Source: Bog-756 sp963831535
Lineage (GTDB): Bacteria; Actinomycetota; Acidimicrobiia; Acidimicrobiales; RAAP-2
Assembly: GCA_963831535.1 (NCBI GenBank)
Contig: CAWHQP010000002.1
Location: 331,978-395,977, forward strand
DNA length: 64,000 nucleotides
Direction: 5' to 3'
Positions 17,507 to 26,262 of the stretch are shown here, piece by piece. Under the pieces are notes generated by a model. The model was not told the origin of the DNA and searched no databases. It saw nothing but the letters and a program-made list of their open reading frames with translations. The position numbers and the translations under genes were made by a program. Each line of letters begins with the position of its first letter. The stretch's first letter is position 1.

Positions 17507-18055
17507 CGCTCACTACCTCACTTTCGGGACCAATTACTACTACCCGTAGTAGTACGACACAAGCGCATCCCGGTCACCAAATGGTGGGGCGCTCCGGTCC
17601 ATTACGCATACAGGCCGGCAAGCCGCAGGGTCGTCCGGGCGATCGGAAACCGGGCCTCATCCCAGGCGCGGCGGGACGGCCGGCGCACCTGCTCCATCCA
17701 TACGATGACCATCAGGTCGCCGGCGATCAGTGGTTGCCTCAGGGACTCCCACCGATCCCGCGCCCGACCCACGTGCCCGACACCCGTGCCGAGAGGACGA
17801 TTGACCGAGCCCGCCGGCAATGGATCTCAGGTCGAATCTGTGACCGGTGATCCATCCCCTCCGGCGGGATCCCTCCAACTCCTCTGATCGGCTACGGGCA
17901 GCCGTCCGAACGGTCCGCCCACCCCGGCGTCTTACTGCTCGGCGGACCGTTACCAGCAGTGATTGCCTGGAACGGGCGCACGGCCTATGACCTAACTGTT
18001 GCTTGGTGGTTGGATGCCGACGTGAATACCGGCCCTGCTCGGCAGCGAATGAGGC
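17507..18055. other. Gene-free stretch upstream of the DUF5134 operon
   Basis: The left end carries the operator at 17535-17554 and the operon promoter. A 72-codon minus-strand frame (17602-17820, TTG start) has plausible composition, but no ribosome binding site or family, so it is not called. The rest shows nothing. Confidence 0.45.
17535..17554. promoter_or_regulatory. BlaI/CopY-like operator
   Basis: A perfect 9-bp inverted repeat TACTACTAC/GTAGTAGTA with a 2-base CC spacer lies 28 bases upstream of the 17506 start, inside the promoter region. Nested TACTAC...GTAGTA arms are the kind of dyad bound by BlaI-family dimers. A BlaI-type gene is 2 kb away at 15210. The pairing is inference. 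Confidence 0.65.
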
Positions 18056-18292
18056 TCAGTCCTCGGGAAGAGCAGCAAAGGCACGCTTGGTGTCTCGATA
18101 CCAACCCATTCCCGATATGGGCCTTCTCCAGCGACTCTTCATCTCCTTCAAGGCTTGCTCGTGTGATGCATCCCCCGCCGCGACAACCTCCTTCAGATGA
18201 CCATCCTGCGCCTTGATGACTTCATCGGCGGTACCGCCGCGGAGGACAACGTCACATGGTCCGCCCAATTGCTTGCAGGTCATCGTCTTCAT
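18056..18292 (-). CDS. DUF1059 small protein
   Basis: The 78-residue cytosolic protein begins MKTMTCKQLGGPCD, the signature of DUF1059. It continues with the conserved DEVIKAQDGHLKEV segment. GGAG lies 12 bases upstream of ATG 18292. The function of the family is unknown; the two cysteines near the start are its most conserved feature. Confidence 0.88.
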   Translation of the reverse strand: MKTMTCKQLGGPCDVVLRGGTADEVIKAQDGHLKEVVAAGDASHEQALKEMKSRWRRPISGMGWYRDTKRAFAALPED

Positions 18293-18348
18293 GGTCCCCG
18301 TCTCCTTTCAACGACGCTCTCCGTGGCCTGTACCACCATTACGGATGA

Positions 18349-18747
18349 TCAGGCCTGCGCAATGCGGACCAGGTTGCCCGAGGGATCGCGGAAAGCACAG
18401 TCGCGCACTCCCCAGGGTTGATCCGTCGGCTCCTGGAGCACCTCGGCGCCCGATGACCGGACTTGCTCGAACGTGGCGTCGAGGTCCTCGGAGCGGAAGA
18501 TTGCAGCCTGCAGGGATCCTTGGGTGACGAGCGACAGAAGGGCGTCGCCCTCGGCCTGCGAACGGCCGCCGTGGGGCTGGGAGAGCACGATGTCGACGTC
18601 CTGGCCCGGGGCACCGACCGTGACCCAGCGAAACTCGCCGGACGAGACGTCGTTGCGGACCTCGAGGCCGAGCGCATCGCGGTAGAAGCCGAGAGCGGTG
18701 TCGGGATCATGCACGGGTATGAACATTGCGGAAACGGTGACTGCCAT
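18349..18747 (-). CDS. VOC-family (glyoxalase/bleomycin-resistance-like) protein
   Basis: The 132-residue protein shows two beta-alpha-beta-beta-beta modules: FIPVHDPDTALGFYRDALGL at the N-terminus and a C-terminal half ending VRDCAFRDPSGNLVRIAQ. This is the single-domain VOC length that works as a dimer. Members are metal-dependent lyases, dioxygenases or drug-binding proteins; the metal residues here are not complete enough to choose. It lies 115 bases downstream of an AraC-type gene on the same strand, a pairing often seen in actinobacteria. Confidence 0.9.
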   Translation of the reverse strand: MAVTVSAMFIPVHDPDTALGFYRDALGLEVRNDVSSGEFRWVTVGAPGQDVDIVLSQPHGGRSQAEGDALLSLVTQGSLQAAIFRSEDLDATFEQVRSSGAEVLQEPTDQPWGVRDCAFRDPSGNLVRIAQA

Positions 18748-18861
18748 GGGCCGATTGTACGGGCGCCGCCCGCTCCACCGCTTCTCCGATCCTGCTCGGC
18801 GCCGTATCGGGGTCGCCTCGCGGTCCGTCCGCCGGACCGTCCCGTCGGCGCCGGTCCACGC

Positions 18862-19272
18862 TCAGACACGGGTTACGGTACGCCTCGGTCGCGTGGCGAA
18901 CATCGTCACACACGTGGGGACGACCTCGAGGTCACGGTGGTCATCCTGGCGGTACTGCGATGGTGTCACCCCGACGATCTCGGTGAAGCGCGAACTGAAC
19001 GATCCGAGCGATGTGCAGCCCACCGCCATACAGGCATCGGTGACCGACGTTCCCCGCCGCAGAAGGGCCTTCGCCCGTTCGATGCGTCGCGTCATCAGGT
19101 ACGAGTACGGCGTCTCGCCGTACGCAGCGCGGAACTTGCGAGAGAAATGCGCAGGTGACATGAGGGCGGCGCTGGCTATGGCCGGGACGTTGAGGGGCTG
19201 GGCGTACTCGCGGTCGATCAGGTCGCGCGCCCGACGGAGGTGTACGAGATCGGCCATCTCCTCCGGCGTCAT
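18862..19272 (-). CDS. AraC-family DNA-binding protein, short form
   Basis: The 136 residues are essentially just the AraC/XylS double helix-turn-helix: NVPAIASAALMSPAHFSRKF and, about 50 residues later, VTDACMAVGCTSLGSFSSRF followed by VGVTPSQYR. No ligand-binding domain is present, as in SoxS/Rob-like or stand-alone AraC proteins. The ATG at 19257 is an alternative start. It probably controls the VOC gene directly downstream. The signal cannot be inferred. Confidence 0.9.
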   Translation of the reverse strand: MTPEEMADLVHLRRARDLIDREYAQPLNVPAIASAALMSPAHFSRKFRAAYGETPYSYLMTRRIERAKALLRRGTSVTDACMAVGCTSLGSFSSRFTEIVGVTPSQYRQDDHRDLEVVPTCVTMFATRPRRTVTRV

Positions 19273-19359
19273 GGGGACAATGGTACGCGACCGATCGTGG
19301 CTGCGAAGCAGGTGCTTCTCACCGGTTCCGCTCCGCCGGCCAGGTCGGGGCCCAGCCCC

Positions 19360-19608
19360 TCAGGTCTGGTTAGAAGCATGGACGCGGTTCATCCGCAGGT
19401 GCTCGGCACCGGCATCGGATACCGAGATGAGTGGCCCGATACCCGGGGCATGATGGCGCTCGACATAGCCCCGCTCGTTTGCCTCCTCCCACACCGGGAG
19501 GCGCGGACACGACGTACGCCAGGCATCGAGTACCTCGGCGTAGGGACGCGCTCCCGTACCCAGCCACTCGAGAAGGTCGAGGATGAGGTGGTCGGTGCTG
19601 TCAGCCAT
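19360..19608 (-). CDS. Small conserved hypothetical protein
   Basis: Starting at ATG 19608 the protein is 82 residues, MADSTDHLILDLLEWLG then YAEVLDAWRTSCPRLPVWEEANERGYV. It looks like a short winged-helix-type fold: a final strand with ISVSDAGAEHL resembles the wing of small HTH proteins. I know similar small proteins as unnamed actinobacterial or proteobacterial families. Upstream codons in frame lack similar quality, so the longer form is not used. Confidence 0.6.
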   Translation of the reverse strand: MADSTDHLILDLLEWLGTGARPYAEVLDAWRTSCPRLPVWEEANERGYVERHHAPGIGPLISVSDAGAEHLRMNRVHASNQT

Positions 19609-19752
19609 GGGACTCGGCGCAATTATTGCACGGCCGTCAACCGGGGGCCCGGAGCCGTGCGGGGCCCACCCGCTCCGACGAACCGGTACGGTCGGGCTCA
19701 TGGCAACTCGGACCCCGACCGCAGGCCCGGACGGAAAGGTGGGTAGACGTCG

Positions 19753-20739
19753 ATGCGGGTAGCCATCCTCGACGACTACTTCGACACGCTACGGACACTG
19801 GAGTGCTTCGACAGACTGGACGGCCACGACGTGACCGTCTGGACGGACCACGTCGACGATATCGACGTGCTCGCTGGACGCCTCGCCGACTCGGAGGCCC
19901 TGGTCCTCATCCGCGAGCGCACCGCCATCGGCAGGCCTCTCCTCGAGCGATTGCCGCAGCTGAAGCTGATCAGCCAGCGGAGTGTCTATCCCCACATCGA
20001 CATCGACGCCTGCAACGCACTCGGCATCGTCGTGTGCTCCAATCTGCACCAGGGGTCGGCTTCGTTCGCCACCGCCGAGCTGACCTGGGGGCTCATCATC
20101 GCCGGGATGCGGCGGATACCCCAGCAGGTCGCCTCGATGAAGGCTGGGCACTGGCAGGACGGCGTTGGTCACTCCCTCCGGTACAAGACACTCGGGATCT
20201 ACGGCTACGGGCGGCTGGGCCAGGTTGTCGCCGGCTACGGCCGATCATTCGGCATGGAGGTGGTGTTCTGGGCCAGCGAGGCATCCCGCCAACGGGCACG
20301 GGCAGCAGGAGTGGATGTGGCCGCGTCCCGGAAGTCGTTCTTCGAGGACTGTGACATCATCTCGCTCCACCTGCGCCTGGTCGACGAGACGCGTGGCATC
20401 ATCACCAGGACCGATCTCGACAGGATGAAGGAATCGGCCCTGTTCGTGAACACCAGCCGGGCGGGACTCGTCGTGCCGGGGGCACTGGTCGGCGCCCTCA
20501 CTGCGGGCCGACCGGGAATGGCGGCACTCGATGTCTACGAGACCGAGCCGCTTACTGACACCGGCGATCCGCTCCTCCGGATGGACAATGTCGTCTGTAC
20601 GCCCCATATCGGGTACGTCACGACGGATGAGTGGGAACTGCAGTTCTCCGACGTCTTCGACCAGATCAACGCCTTCGCCGTGGGTCGACCCACGAACGTC
20701 GTGAACCCCGAGGCACTGGATAGCCAACGTCGGAGCTGA
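19753..20739 (+). CDS. D-2-hydroxyacid dehydrogenase (NAD-dependent)
   Basis: The 328-residue enzyme starts at ATG 19753 with AAGGTGGG upstream. The N-terminal flavodoxin-like substrate domain is followed by the Rossmann domain with GYGRLG (about residue 155). Catalytic residues of the family are in place: Arg in VNTSRAGLV, Glu in YETEPLTD, and His in CTPHIGY. It reduces a 2-keto acid to a D-2-hydroxyacid or the reverse; phosphoglycerate dehydrogenase-like enzymes share this sequence class. No serine-pathway gene is adjacent, so the substrate is open. Confidence 0.9.
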   Translation: MRVAILDDYFDTLRTLECFDRLDGHDVTVWTDHVDDIDVLAGRLADSEALVLIRERTAIGRPLLERLPQLKLISQRSVYPHIDIDACNALGIVVCSNLHQGSASFATAELTWGLIIAGMRRIPQQVASMKAGHWQDGVGHSLRYKTLGIYGYGRLGQVVAGYGRSFGMEVVFWASEASRQRARAAGVDVAASRKSFFEDCDIISLHLRLVDETRGIITRTDLDRMKESALFVNTSRAGLVVPGALVGALTAGRPGMAALDVYETEPLTDTGDPLLRMDNVVCTPHIGYVTTDEWELQFSDVFDQINAFAVGRPTNVVNPEALDSQRRS

Positions 20740-20817
20740 CCCCCGGGCGTCCCGCCGCGCCGACTGATCGACCGAACAGCAGGACCTCACCAGCGCGGAC
20801 CGGGCCAGCCGCAGCGA

Positions 20818-22042
20818 TCAAGCCGACGGCACGGGCGCGACCACCGAGGGTCGGTGGAGGCCGTCAGCCACTGCGGCCACGGTGGCCACGACACCGATGG
20901 CGGCTCCCAGCACACATACCCCGGCCCACCTGTGGCTCTCGTAGATCGAGCTTCCGAGGGCTGATCCGAGGGCGCCACCGGCGAAGTAGCAGACCATGTA
21001 GGCGGAATTGACCCGGCTACGTGCGTCAGGGGCCAGCCGGTAGATGAGCGACTGGTTGGTGACCTGCAGACCCTGGACGCCCACATCGAGGAGGACAATC
21101 CCCACGATCAACATGGCCAGGTCGTGACGGCCCCACCACAGCGGGAGGAACGAGACCAGGACCAGTCCGGCGAAGGCCAGCGTGGTGGACCGGGTCCAGC
21201 CGCGGTCGGCCCAGCGGCCAGACGAAATTGGCGCACAGGGCCCCGCTCGCACCCACCAACCCGAAGAGTCCGATGGTGAGATCGTCATAGTGGTAGGGGG
21301 CACCGGCGAGCAGGAAGGCCATGGTCGTCCAAAAGACGCTGAAGGCGGCGAAGCCCAGGGCCCCGAACAGGGCCCGACGCCGGAGGAGCGACTCGGTGGC
21401 CAACAGGCGGGCCGCCGAACGGAGCAGCGTCCCATAGGCGATGCGCGGACGCACGTCCTCCCCGGGCAGCCGCCGGAACAGCACCACAGCCAGCACCGCG
21501 GTCATCCCGGCGGCCATCAGATAGACGACCCGCCAGCTGGATGCCTGGGCCACCACACCCGACACCGTGCGAGCCAGGAGGATGCCCATCAGCAGGCCGC
21601 TCATCACCATGCCCACCACATGACCCCGGTGCTCCTCATCGGCCAGGGAGGCAGCCATGGGCACGAGCACCTGGGCGGCCACCGACCCGGCCCCGACCAC
21701 CAGGCCCACGGCGATGAGCACGCCGATGTCGGGAGCGGACGCCGACACGACCAGCCCCACGGCGGTCACCGTCAGCACCAGAGGAACCAACCAGCGACGC
21801 GTCACCAGGTCGCCGAGAGGCACCAGCAGAGCCAGGCCGAGCGCGTAACCGATCTGGGCGAACGTGACGACGAGGCCGGTCGTACCCGAACTGGTCCCGA
21901 ACGACTTGGCGATGTCGTCGAGGACGGGCTGGGCGTAGTAGAGATTGGCCACCGACACGCCGCACGACACGGCGAACAGGACGACGAGGGCACGGCTGAT
22001 CCCGGATCTCCGATCGGTACCGATGGCGGCGGCCTCGGCCAT
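20818..22042 (-). CDS. MFS drug-efflux-type transporter, frame broken once
   Basis: From ATG 22042 (GGAGAGG upstream) the protein reads through VSVANLYYAQPVLDDIA, LVPLGDLVTRR and further helices to ALCANFV near 21225. The remaining helices (ADRGWTRSTTLAFAGLVLVS to the end) continue in another frame. Removing one base near 21223 restores a 407-residue, 12-helix transporter (1225 bases minus one is divisible by three). The sequence class (YYAQPVL motif, like YgaY or YtbD) exports drugs or small metabolites. It is divergent from a TetR gene that probably represses it. Confidence 0.8.
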
Positions 22043-22075
22043 GGCGGCTTCCTCTCCCGCAGGAATATGAACGGT

Positions 22076-22110
22076 CTGTACAGTATCAGGGTTTCTGTAC
22101 GCTTCGTACA
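22076..22110. promoter_or_regulatory. Probable TetR operators between the MFS and tetR genes
   Basis: Two TGTAC-centred dyads lie about 20 bases apart: CTGTACAG (22076-22083) and TGTACG-CTT-CGTACA (22096-22110), the latter a perfect 15-bp palindrome. They occupy the 87-base gap between the divergent starts at 22042 and 22130. Confidence 0.65.
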
Positions 22111-22129
22111 TGAACTACCATCGGAGCCC

Positions 22130-22738
22130 GTGACCAGCAGTGACAGCCCGAGCGCCGCCCCCGCCATCGGCCGACCGAGGAGTGAGCGGGCCCGCCTGGC
22201 CACCTTGGAGGCGGCCGCCGACCTACTAGTCGAGGGGGGCCTCGCCGCGGCCACCATGGAGGCCATCGCCGCCCGGGCCGGGGTGAGCAAGGTGACCATC
22301 TACAAATGGTGGTCGTCACGGGGAGCCGTGGCGGTCGACGCCTACTTCCATCGATTCGACGAGACCTACACCTACGTCGACACCGGGGATGTTGCCGCCG
22401 ATCTGACAACCCAGATCCGGCTCCTGCTCGAGTCCTTCCGGGGCCGGGCCGGCGAGATCATGGCCGAACTCATCGGACGGGCCCAGAGCGACCCCTCCCT
22501 GGCCGAGACCTTGCGAACCGGTTGGCTGGTACCCCGGAGGCTGGCCACCGCCACCGTGCTCCAGCGGGCCGTGGACCGTTCGCAGCTCCGGCCCGACATC
22601 GACATCCCCACGGTGATGGACCAGCTCTACGCACCGCTGTACTGGCGGCTCATGATGGGCCACCAGGCTTTGGACGACGGGCTGGCCGGCGAGCTGGTCC
22701 GGAACATCCTGGAGGGCGCGGCCGTTCGCCACACCTGA
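22130..22738 (+). CDS. TetR-family transcriptional regulator
   Basis: The 202-residue protein is taken from GTG 22130, with CGGAG just upstream. The frame is open far upstream only as antisense to the MFS gene. The N-terminal HTH reads ATMEAIAARAGVSKVTIYKWW, the classic TetR core. The C-terminal domain resembles TetR_C of efflux regulators (LLLESFRGRAGEIMAELIGR). It most likely represses the divergent transporter and itself via the palindromes at 22076-22110, released by a drug-like ligand. Confidence 0.92.
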   Translation: MTSSDSPSAAPAIGRPRSERARLATLEAAADLLVEGGLAAATMEAIAARAGVSKVTIYKWWSSRGAVAVDAYFHRFDETYTYVDTGDVAADLTTQIRLLLESFRGRAGEIMAELIGRAQSDPSLAETLRTGWLVPRRLATATVLQRAVDRSQLRPDIDIPTVMDQLYAPLYWRLMMGHQALDDGLAGELVRNILEGAAVRHT

Positions 22739-22927
22739 CGCCCGCTGCAGGGGTGTCCGGCTTTCCGGGAGCCCAGCCGACGTCGTGCGCCCGGTCTGTC
22801 CATGTCGGCGGGCCGCCGGAAGGGCCGCCGCGGGTGGTCCCCCTTACGGCAGGCCCGGGCCCGGTTTCGCCCCGCGGGTCCGTACGAGATGGTCATGGCG
22901 CCGGGGCCCGACCCCTTCGTGTCCCCA

Positions 22928-24112
22928 TCAGCTGGATACTGCGGCCTCGGCTGGTTCGTGCTGGACCATCGCCGCGTCCCATTTTTCTTCGACGTTTCCG
23001 AAATGCCACCAGAGAACCGCGACCGCCCACGTGGCGGCGAAGGCACCGACGATGATGAAGCCGGCGGTGTTGATGTTGAAATTGGCGAAGAAGTTGAAGA
23101 ACGGGTCGTTGAAGTTGAGCTCCTGGCCGATCAGGCCGACCAGCTCGATGGTCCCGATGAACAGGGCCACGAAGACCGACAATCCGGTGATGGTCAGGTT
23201 GTAGAAGACCTTGCGGACGGGCTTGGAGAAGGCCCAGTCGTAGGCGAAGTTCATGAAACAGCCGTCGATGGTGTCGAACAGGCACATGCCCGCACCGAAA
23301 AGGACCGGCAGGGACAGGATGGCCCAGAAGGGCAGACCGCCGGCCACGGCATTCCCGGCCAGCACCAGTAGCGCCACCTCGGTGGCGGTGTCGAAGCCCA
23401 GTCCGAAGAGGACCCCCACCGGGTACATCTTCCAGGGCTTGTCGATCTTCTCGGCGTAGCCGCCGAAGAACCGGTTCATCAGGCCGCGGTTGTTCAGCTG
23501 GCGTTCGAGTTCCTCACTGTCGAACCGGCCCCTCTTCATCTGCTGGTACACCTTGGCGATCCCGATCAGCACGATCAGGTTGAGGATGGCGATGAGATAG
23601 AGGAATCCGCCGGACACCGAGGTTCCGATGACGTTGGTGGCCTCGTGGAGACCAGACCTGTCGTTGCTCACCTGGGAGTCGAGGGCCCGGATCCCGAAGT
23701 TCAAGAAGACGGCCAGCAGGAACACGACGGAGGAGTGCCCGAGGGAGAAGAAGTAGCCCACACTGAGCGGGCGCTTGCCGTCGTTGACGAGCTTCCGGGT
23801 GGTGTTGTCGATGGCGGCGATGTGGTCGGCGTCGAAGGCGTGGCGCATCCCGAGGGTGTAGGCCAGGACACCGGTGCCGAGTCCCAAGAGGCCCGTCTTG
23901 GAGATGTGGTAATGGTGGGTCGACGCGGCCGACACCAGACCCCATCCGATGACGTTGAGCGCCACGATGGTCAGGACCATTCCGCCGATGACCAGCCACT
24001 CCTTGCGGTTCAAGCTTCCACGCAGCTTGGCCATTCGGCTGGGGTAGACGGTCCCGAACGCAGCGTCGTCGCTCACCTGTGCGCTCGTCGAGGTCAACAC
24101 CAGTGACAACAT
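22928..24112 (-). CDS. NiCoT-family nickel/cobalt permease
   Basis: From ATG 24112 the protein has 394 residues and eight helices with the NiCoT signatures HAFDADHI in helix II and GFDTATE in helix V, plus YFFSLGHSSVVFL. These residues bind Ni2+ or Co2+ during uptake across the inner membrane. The start could also be 24139 or 24034; none has a good Shine-Dalgarno. It is divergent from a Fur-family gene, which suggests metal-dependent repression. No urease or hydrogenase gene is in the window to tell nickel from cobalt. Confidence 0.93.
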   Translation of the reverse strand: MLSLVLTSTSAQVSDDAAFGTVYPSRMAKLRGSLNRKEWLVIGGMVLTIVALNVIGWGLVSAASTHHYHISKTGLLGLGTGVLAYTLGMRHAFDADHIAAIDNTTRKLVNDGKRPLSVGYFFSLGHSSVVFLLAVFLNFGIRALDSQVSNDRSGLHEATNVIGTSVSGGFLYLIAILNLIVLIGIAKVYQQMKRGRFDSEELERQLNNRGLMNRFFGGYAEKIDKPWKMYPVGVLFGLGFDTATEVALLVLAGNAVAGGLPFWAILSLPVLFGAGMCLFDTIDGCFMNFAYDWAFSKPVRKVFYNLTITGLSVFVALFIGTIELVGLIGQELNFNDPFFNFFANFNINTAGFIIVGAFAATWAVAVLWWHFGNVEEKWDAAMVQHEPAEAAVSS

Positions 24113-24119
24113 ATGGCAG

Positions 24120-24132
24120 ATACGAATAGTAT
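24120..24132. promoter_or_regulatory. Possible Fur-family operator between the permease and fur genes
   Basis: ATAC-GAATA-GTAT is a short dyad, extended by GCA on the left and GC on the right. It lies in the 77-bp gap between the divergent genes, next to the likely permease promoter. Fur-family boxes are AT-rich dyads of this type, but the match is imperfect. Confidence 0.4.
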
Positions 24133-24189
24133 GCAACAAGCCTTCCCGATGACCGGCCGTTCACCCACCCTGATCGGTATCCTCTGGGT

Positions 24190-24660
24190 ATGGAGAAGGT
24201 CGTGGAACCGGGCGAGGTGGCGGACTTCTCGTCTGTCGACACGGTGATCACGTTCCTCCGATCCCGCGGGAGCCGGGTCACGTCGTCACGACGGATCCTG
24301 CTGGAGGTCCTCTTCGCCGCCGATGGCCATATGAGCGCGGAGGAGTTGGCCGAGGCCGTCCAGAAACGGGCCCCCGATGTTCATCTGTCCACCATCTACC
24401 GGAACCTCGAGGAGTTAGAGCATCTCGGCGTGATCTCCCACTCCCACCTGGGTCACGGTCCGTCCAGCTACCTGCTGGCCAGCCACGCCCATGCCCACTT
24501 CATCTGCGCGGACTGCGGGAAGATGATCGAGGCCCCCGAGGCGATGTTCCGAGGCTTGGCCCGCTCGGCCAGGACGAAACTGGGCTTCTCCATCGATCCC
24601 AAGCACTTCGCCATTCTCGGTCGCTGCGCCGACTGCTCGGAGGGGCCACCGAGTCAGTGA
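24190..24660 (+). CDS. Fur-family metalloregulator
   Basis: The 156-residue protein has the Fur layout. The winged helix includes SAEELAEAVQKRAPDVHLST followed by IYRNLEELEHLGVI. The regulatory site is HAHAHFICADCGKMIE, followed by the second CxxC pair in GRCADCSE, the structural zinc site. Divergent orientation to a NiCoT permease suggests a nickel sensor (Nur-like), although zinc or iron sensing cannot be excluded from sequence alone. Confidence 0.9.
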   Translation: MEKVVEPGEVADFSSVDTVITFLRSRGSRVTSSRRILLEVLFAADGHMSAEELAEAVQKRAPDVHLSTIYRNLEELEHLGVISHSHLGHGPSSYLLASHAHAHFICADCGKMIEAPEAMFRGLARSARTKLGFSIDPKHFAILGRCADCSEGPPSQ

Positions 24661-24909
24661 CCAGCCGGGCCACAGCTCCTTACCGATCGTCCCTGCCGGC
24701 CCATCGGCGGCCCGTCATGGGCCCACTGTCGGACCGCCGCCGACTGTCTGTCGCCGGCTGAGACCGCGCCAGGTGGACGACTCGTGGCACGCCGGGGTGT
24801 CCGGGACCCTCTCCTCCTGGTGGGCTGACGGGTGGAACCGCCGGAGACGACACGGGAGCGACGATCGGCATGCGAGAGACACGGTGAGCACCCCAGACGA
24901 CGGATCGAC

Positions 24910-25971
24910 ATGACGAGGATCCCTGGTCCCCGTGGCCACCGGGTCCGACGTCCCCGCGTGGATCCCGAAGGCGAACTGGTCGAGTCGCCCGCGGGTCTCC
25001 GCTATGTGTGGGCGGTACTGGTCGTCATGGTTGCGGTCGAGGCTGCCGGTGACCTGGGCTGGATCGGTGGGCCCGCTTCCCTGTACCGGTCGTGGCTGAG
25101 CGACGTGGTGCTCGGAGCCGCGGCCGTGCTGATGCTGGCCCGAGCCTCCTTCGAACCGACCGCCCGGCGGGCGTGGCTGGCCTTCGGGCTGGCCATGACC
25201 GCCTGGTGGTTGGGCACCGTGGCCTGGAGCGTGGTCTACGGAGGTCGGGCCCATCCTCCCTACCCCACGTTCGCCGACGTGCTCTGGCTGCTGTGGTATC
25301 CGCTGATGGTGGTGGGCATCATCTATCTGATCCGGGTCCGGTTCCACGGGTTCGAGCTCCATCGGTGGATGGACGGCATCGCCGTGACCCTCATCGTGCT
25401 CGTGGCCGGTTTCGCACTCGTCGTGCAACCGGTGGCCGAGGAGTCGTCCCAGAGCTGGTTGGCCATCATCGTGGACTTCAGTTACCCCGTGCTCGACATT
25501 CTCCTCATCGGAACCCTGCTCGGTGTCTACGGGCTACTGGGGTGGAAGCCCGACCGCATGTGGGTGCTGATCGGCCTCGGCATTCTGGCTACGACCGTCG
25601 GCGACGCCACCTTCGCCGTCCAGGAGGCGCGGGGCGTGGCCCAGGGCAGTCGCTATGACTTCGTGTGGACGGTCGGGGCCCTGGTCATCGCCTACGCCGC
25701 CTGGGCGCCCACATCGGGTGCCCAGGGTCGTCACGAGCAGGTCACCGGCATGCGGGCCATCGCCCTGGCCCTGATCGCCCAGGCGCTGGCCATCGGCATC
25801 CAGATCTACGCCGTGTTCGAGGAGGTCGGGCGAAGTGAGCGGGTAGTCACCGTCATCGTCCTGCTGGTGGCCTCGGCGCAGATCATCCTCACCCGTCCAC
25901 GGGCGGAGGCCGTCGGCCCGCCCGGACCCACGCGGTCAGCGGTGACCGCAGACGACCGAGACCCCGCCTGA
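24910..25971 (+). CDS. Nine-to-ten-helix membrane protein, sensor-like, function unknown
   Basis: Starting at ATG 24910 the protein has 353 residues, nearly all hydrophobic helices, with a short polar N-terminus and C-terminus. The stretch YPTFADVLWLLWYPLMVVG and the following DFSYPVLDILLIG resemble the membrane sensor module found in front of GGDEF/EAL domains in actinobacteria. Here the protein ends after the module with no output domain. A GTG at 24832 would extend it by 26 residues. It may be a remnant or a stand-alone sensor. Nothing adjacent explains it. Confidence 0.6.
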   Translation: MTRIPGPRGHRVRRPRVDPEGELVESPAGLRYVWAVLVVMVAVEAAGDLGWIGGPASLYRSWLSDVVLGAAAVLMLARASFEPTARRAWLAFGLAMTAWWLGTVAWSVVYGGRAHPPYPTFADVLWLLWYPLMVVGIIYLIRVRFHGFELHRWMDGIAVTLIVLVAGFALVVQPVAEESSQSWLAIIVDFSYPVLDILLIGTLLGVYGLLGWKPDRMWVLIGLGILATTVGDATFAVQEARGVAQGSRYDFVWTVGALVIAYAAWAPTSGAQGRHEQVTGMRAIALALIAQALAIGIQIYAVFEEVGRSERVVTVIVLLVASAQIILTRPRAEAVGPPGPTRSAVTADDRDPA

Positions 25972-26262
25972 TCGCCTGTCGACCCGGTCGTGGGCGTCGC
26001 CCCCACCACCGGCGGCTCGACGAGGGCAGGCGGGCTCGACGGTGGGCTCCGGTCACCCGTTTATCGCCCCCCGGGCCTGCGATCAGGCACGAGCGGCCGT
26101 CCCACCGGGCACAGACCCGACAGGGAGCCGCCTCCCCGAATAGGGGTCGGAAGGTCCGACGCGCCTGTTCCGAGGACTTCCGGGTAAGTTCTCTCCACGA
26201 AGGAGGACCGGGACGACCGGCCGCCTTCGTGACGATCCCCACGCGGACCGGGAGGAGCGGGG

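Noticed and set aside
17602..17820. 72-codon minus-strand gene
   Set aside because: It needs a TTG start without a ribosome binding site, has no family resemblance, and overlaps similar frames of equal quality.
18862..19272. Full-length AraC regulator with a missing ligand domain due to a frameshift
   Set aside because: Sequence upstream of 19272 in all frames shows no AraC ligand-domain residues; the short form is a known type.
21182..22129. N-terminal 316-codon extension of the TetR gene
   Set aside because: It is antisense to the MFS transporter and low in complexity; TetR homology begins just after GTG 22130, which has its own CGGAG.
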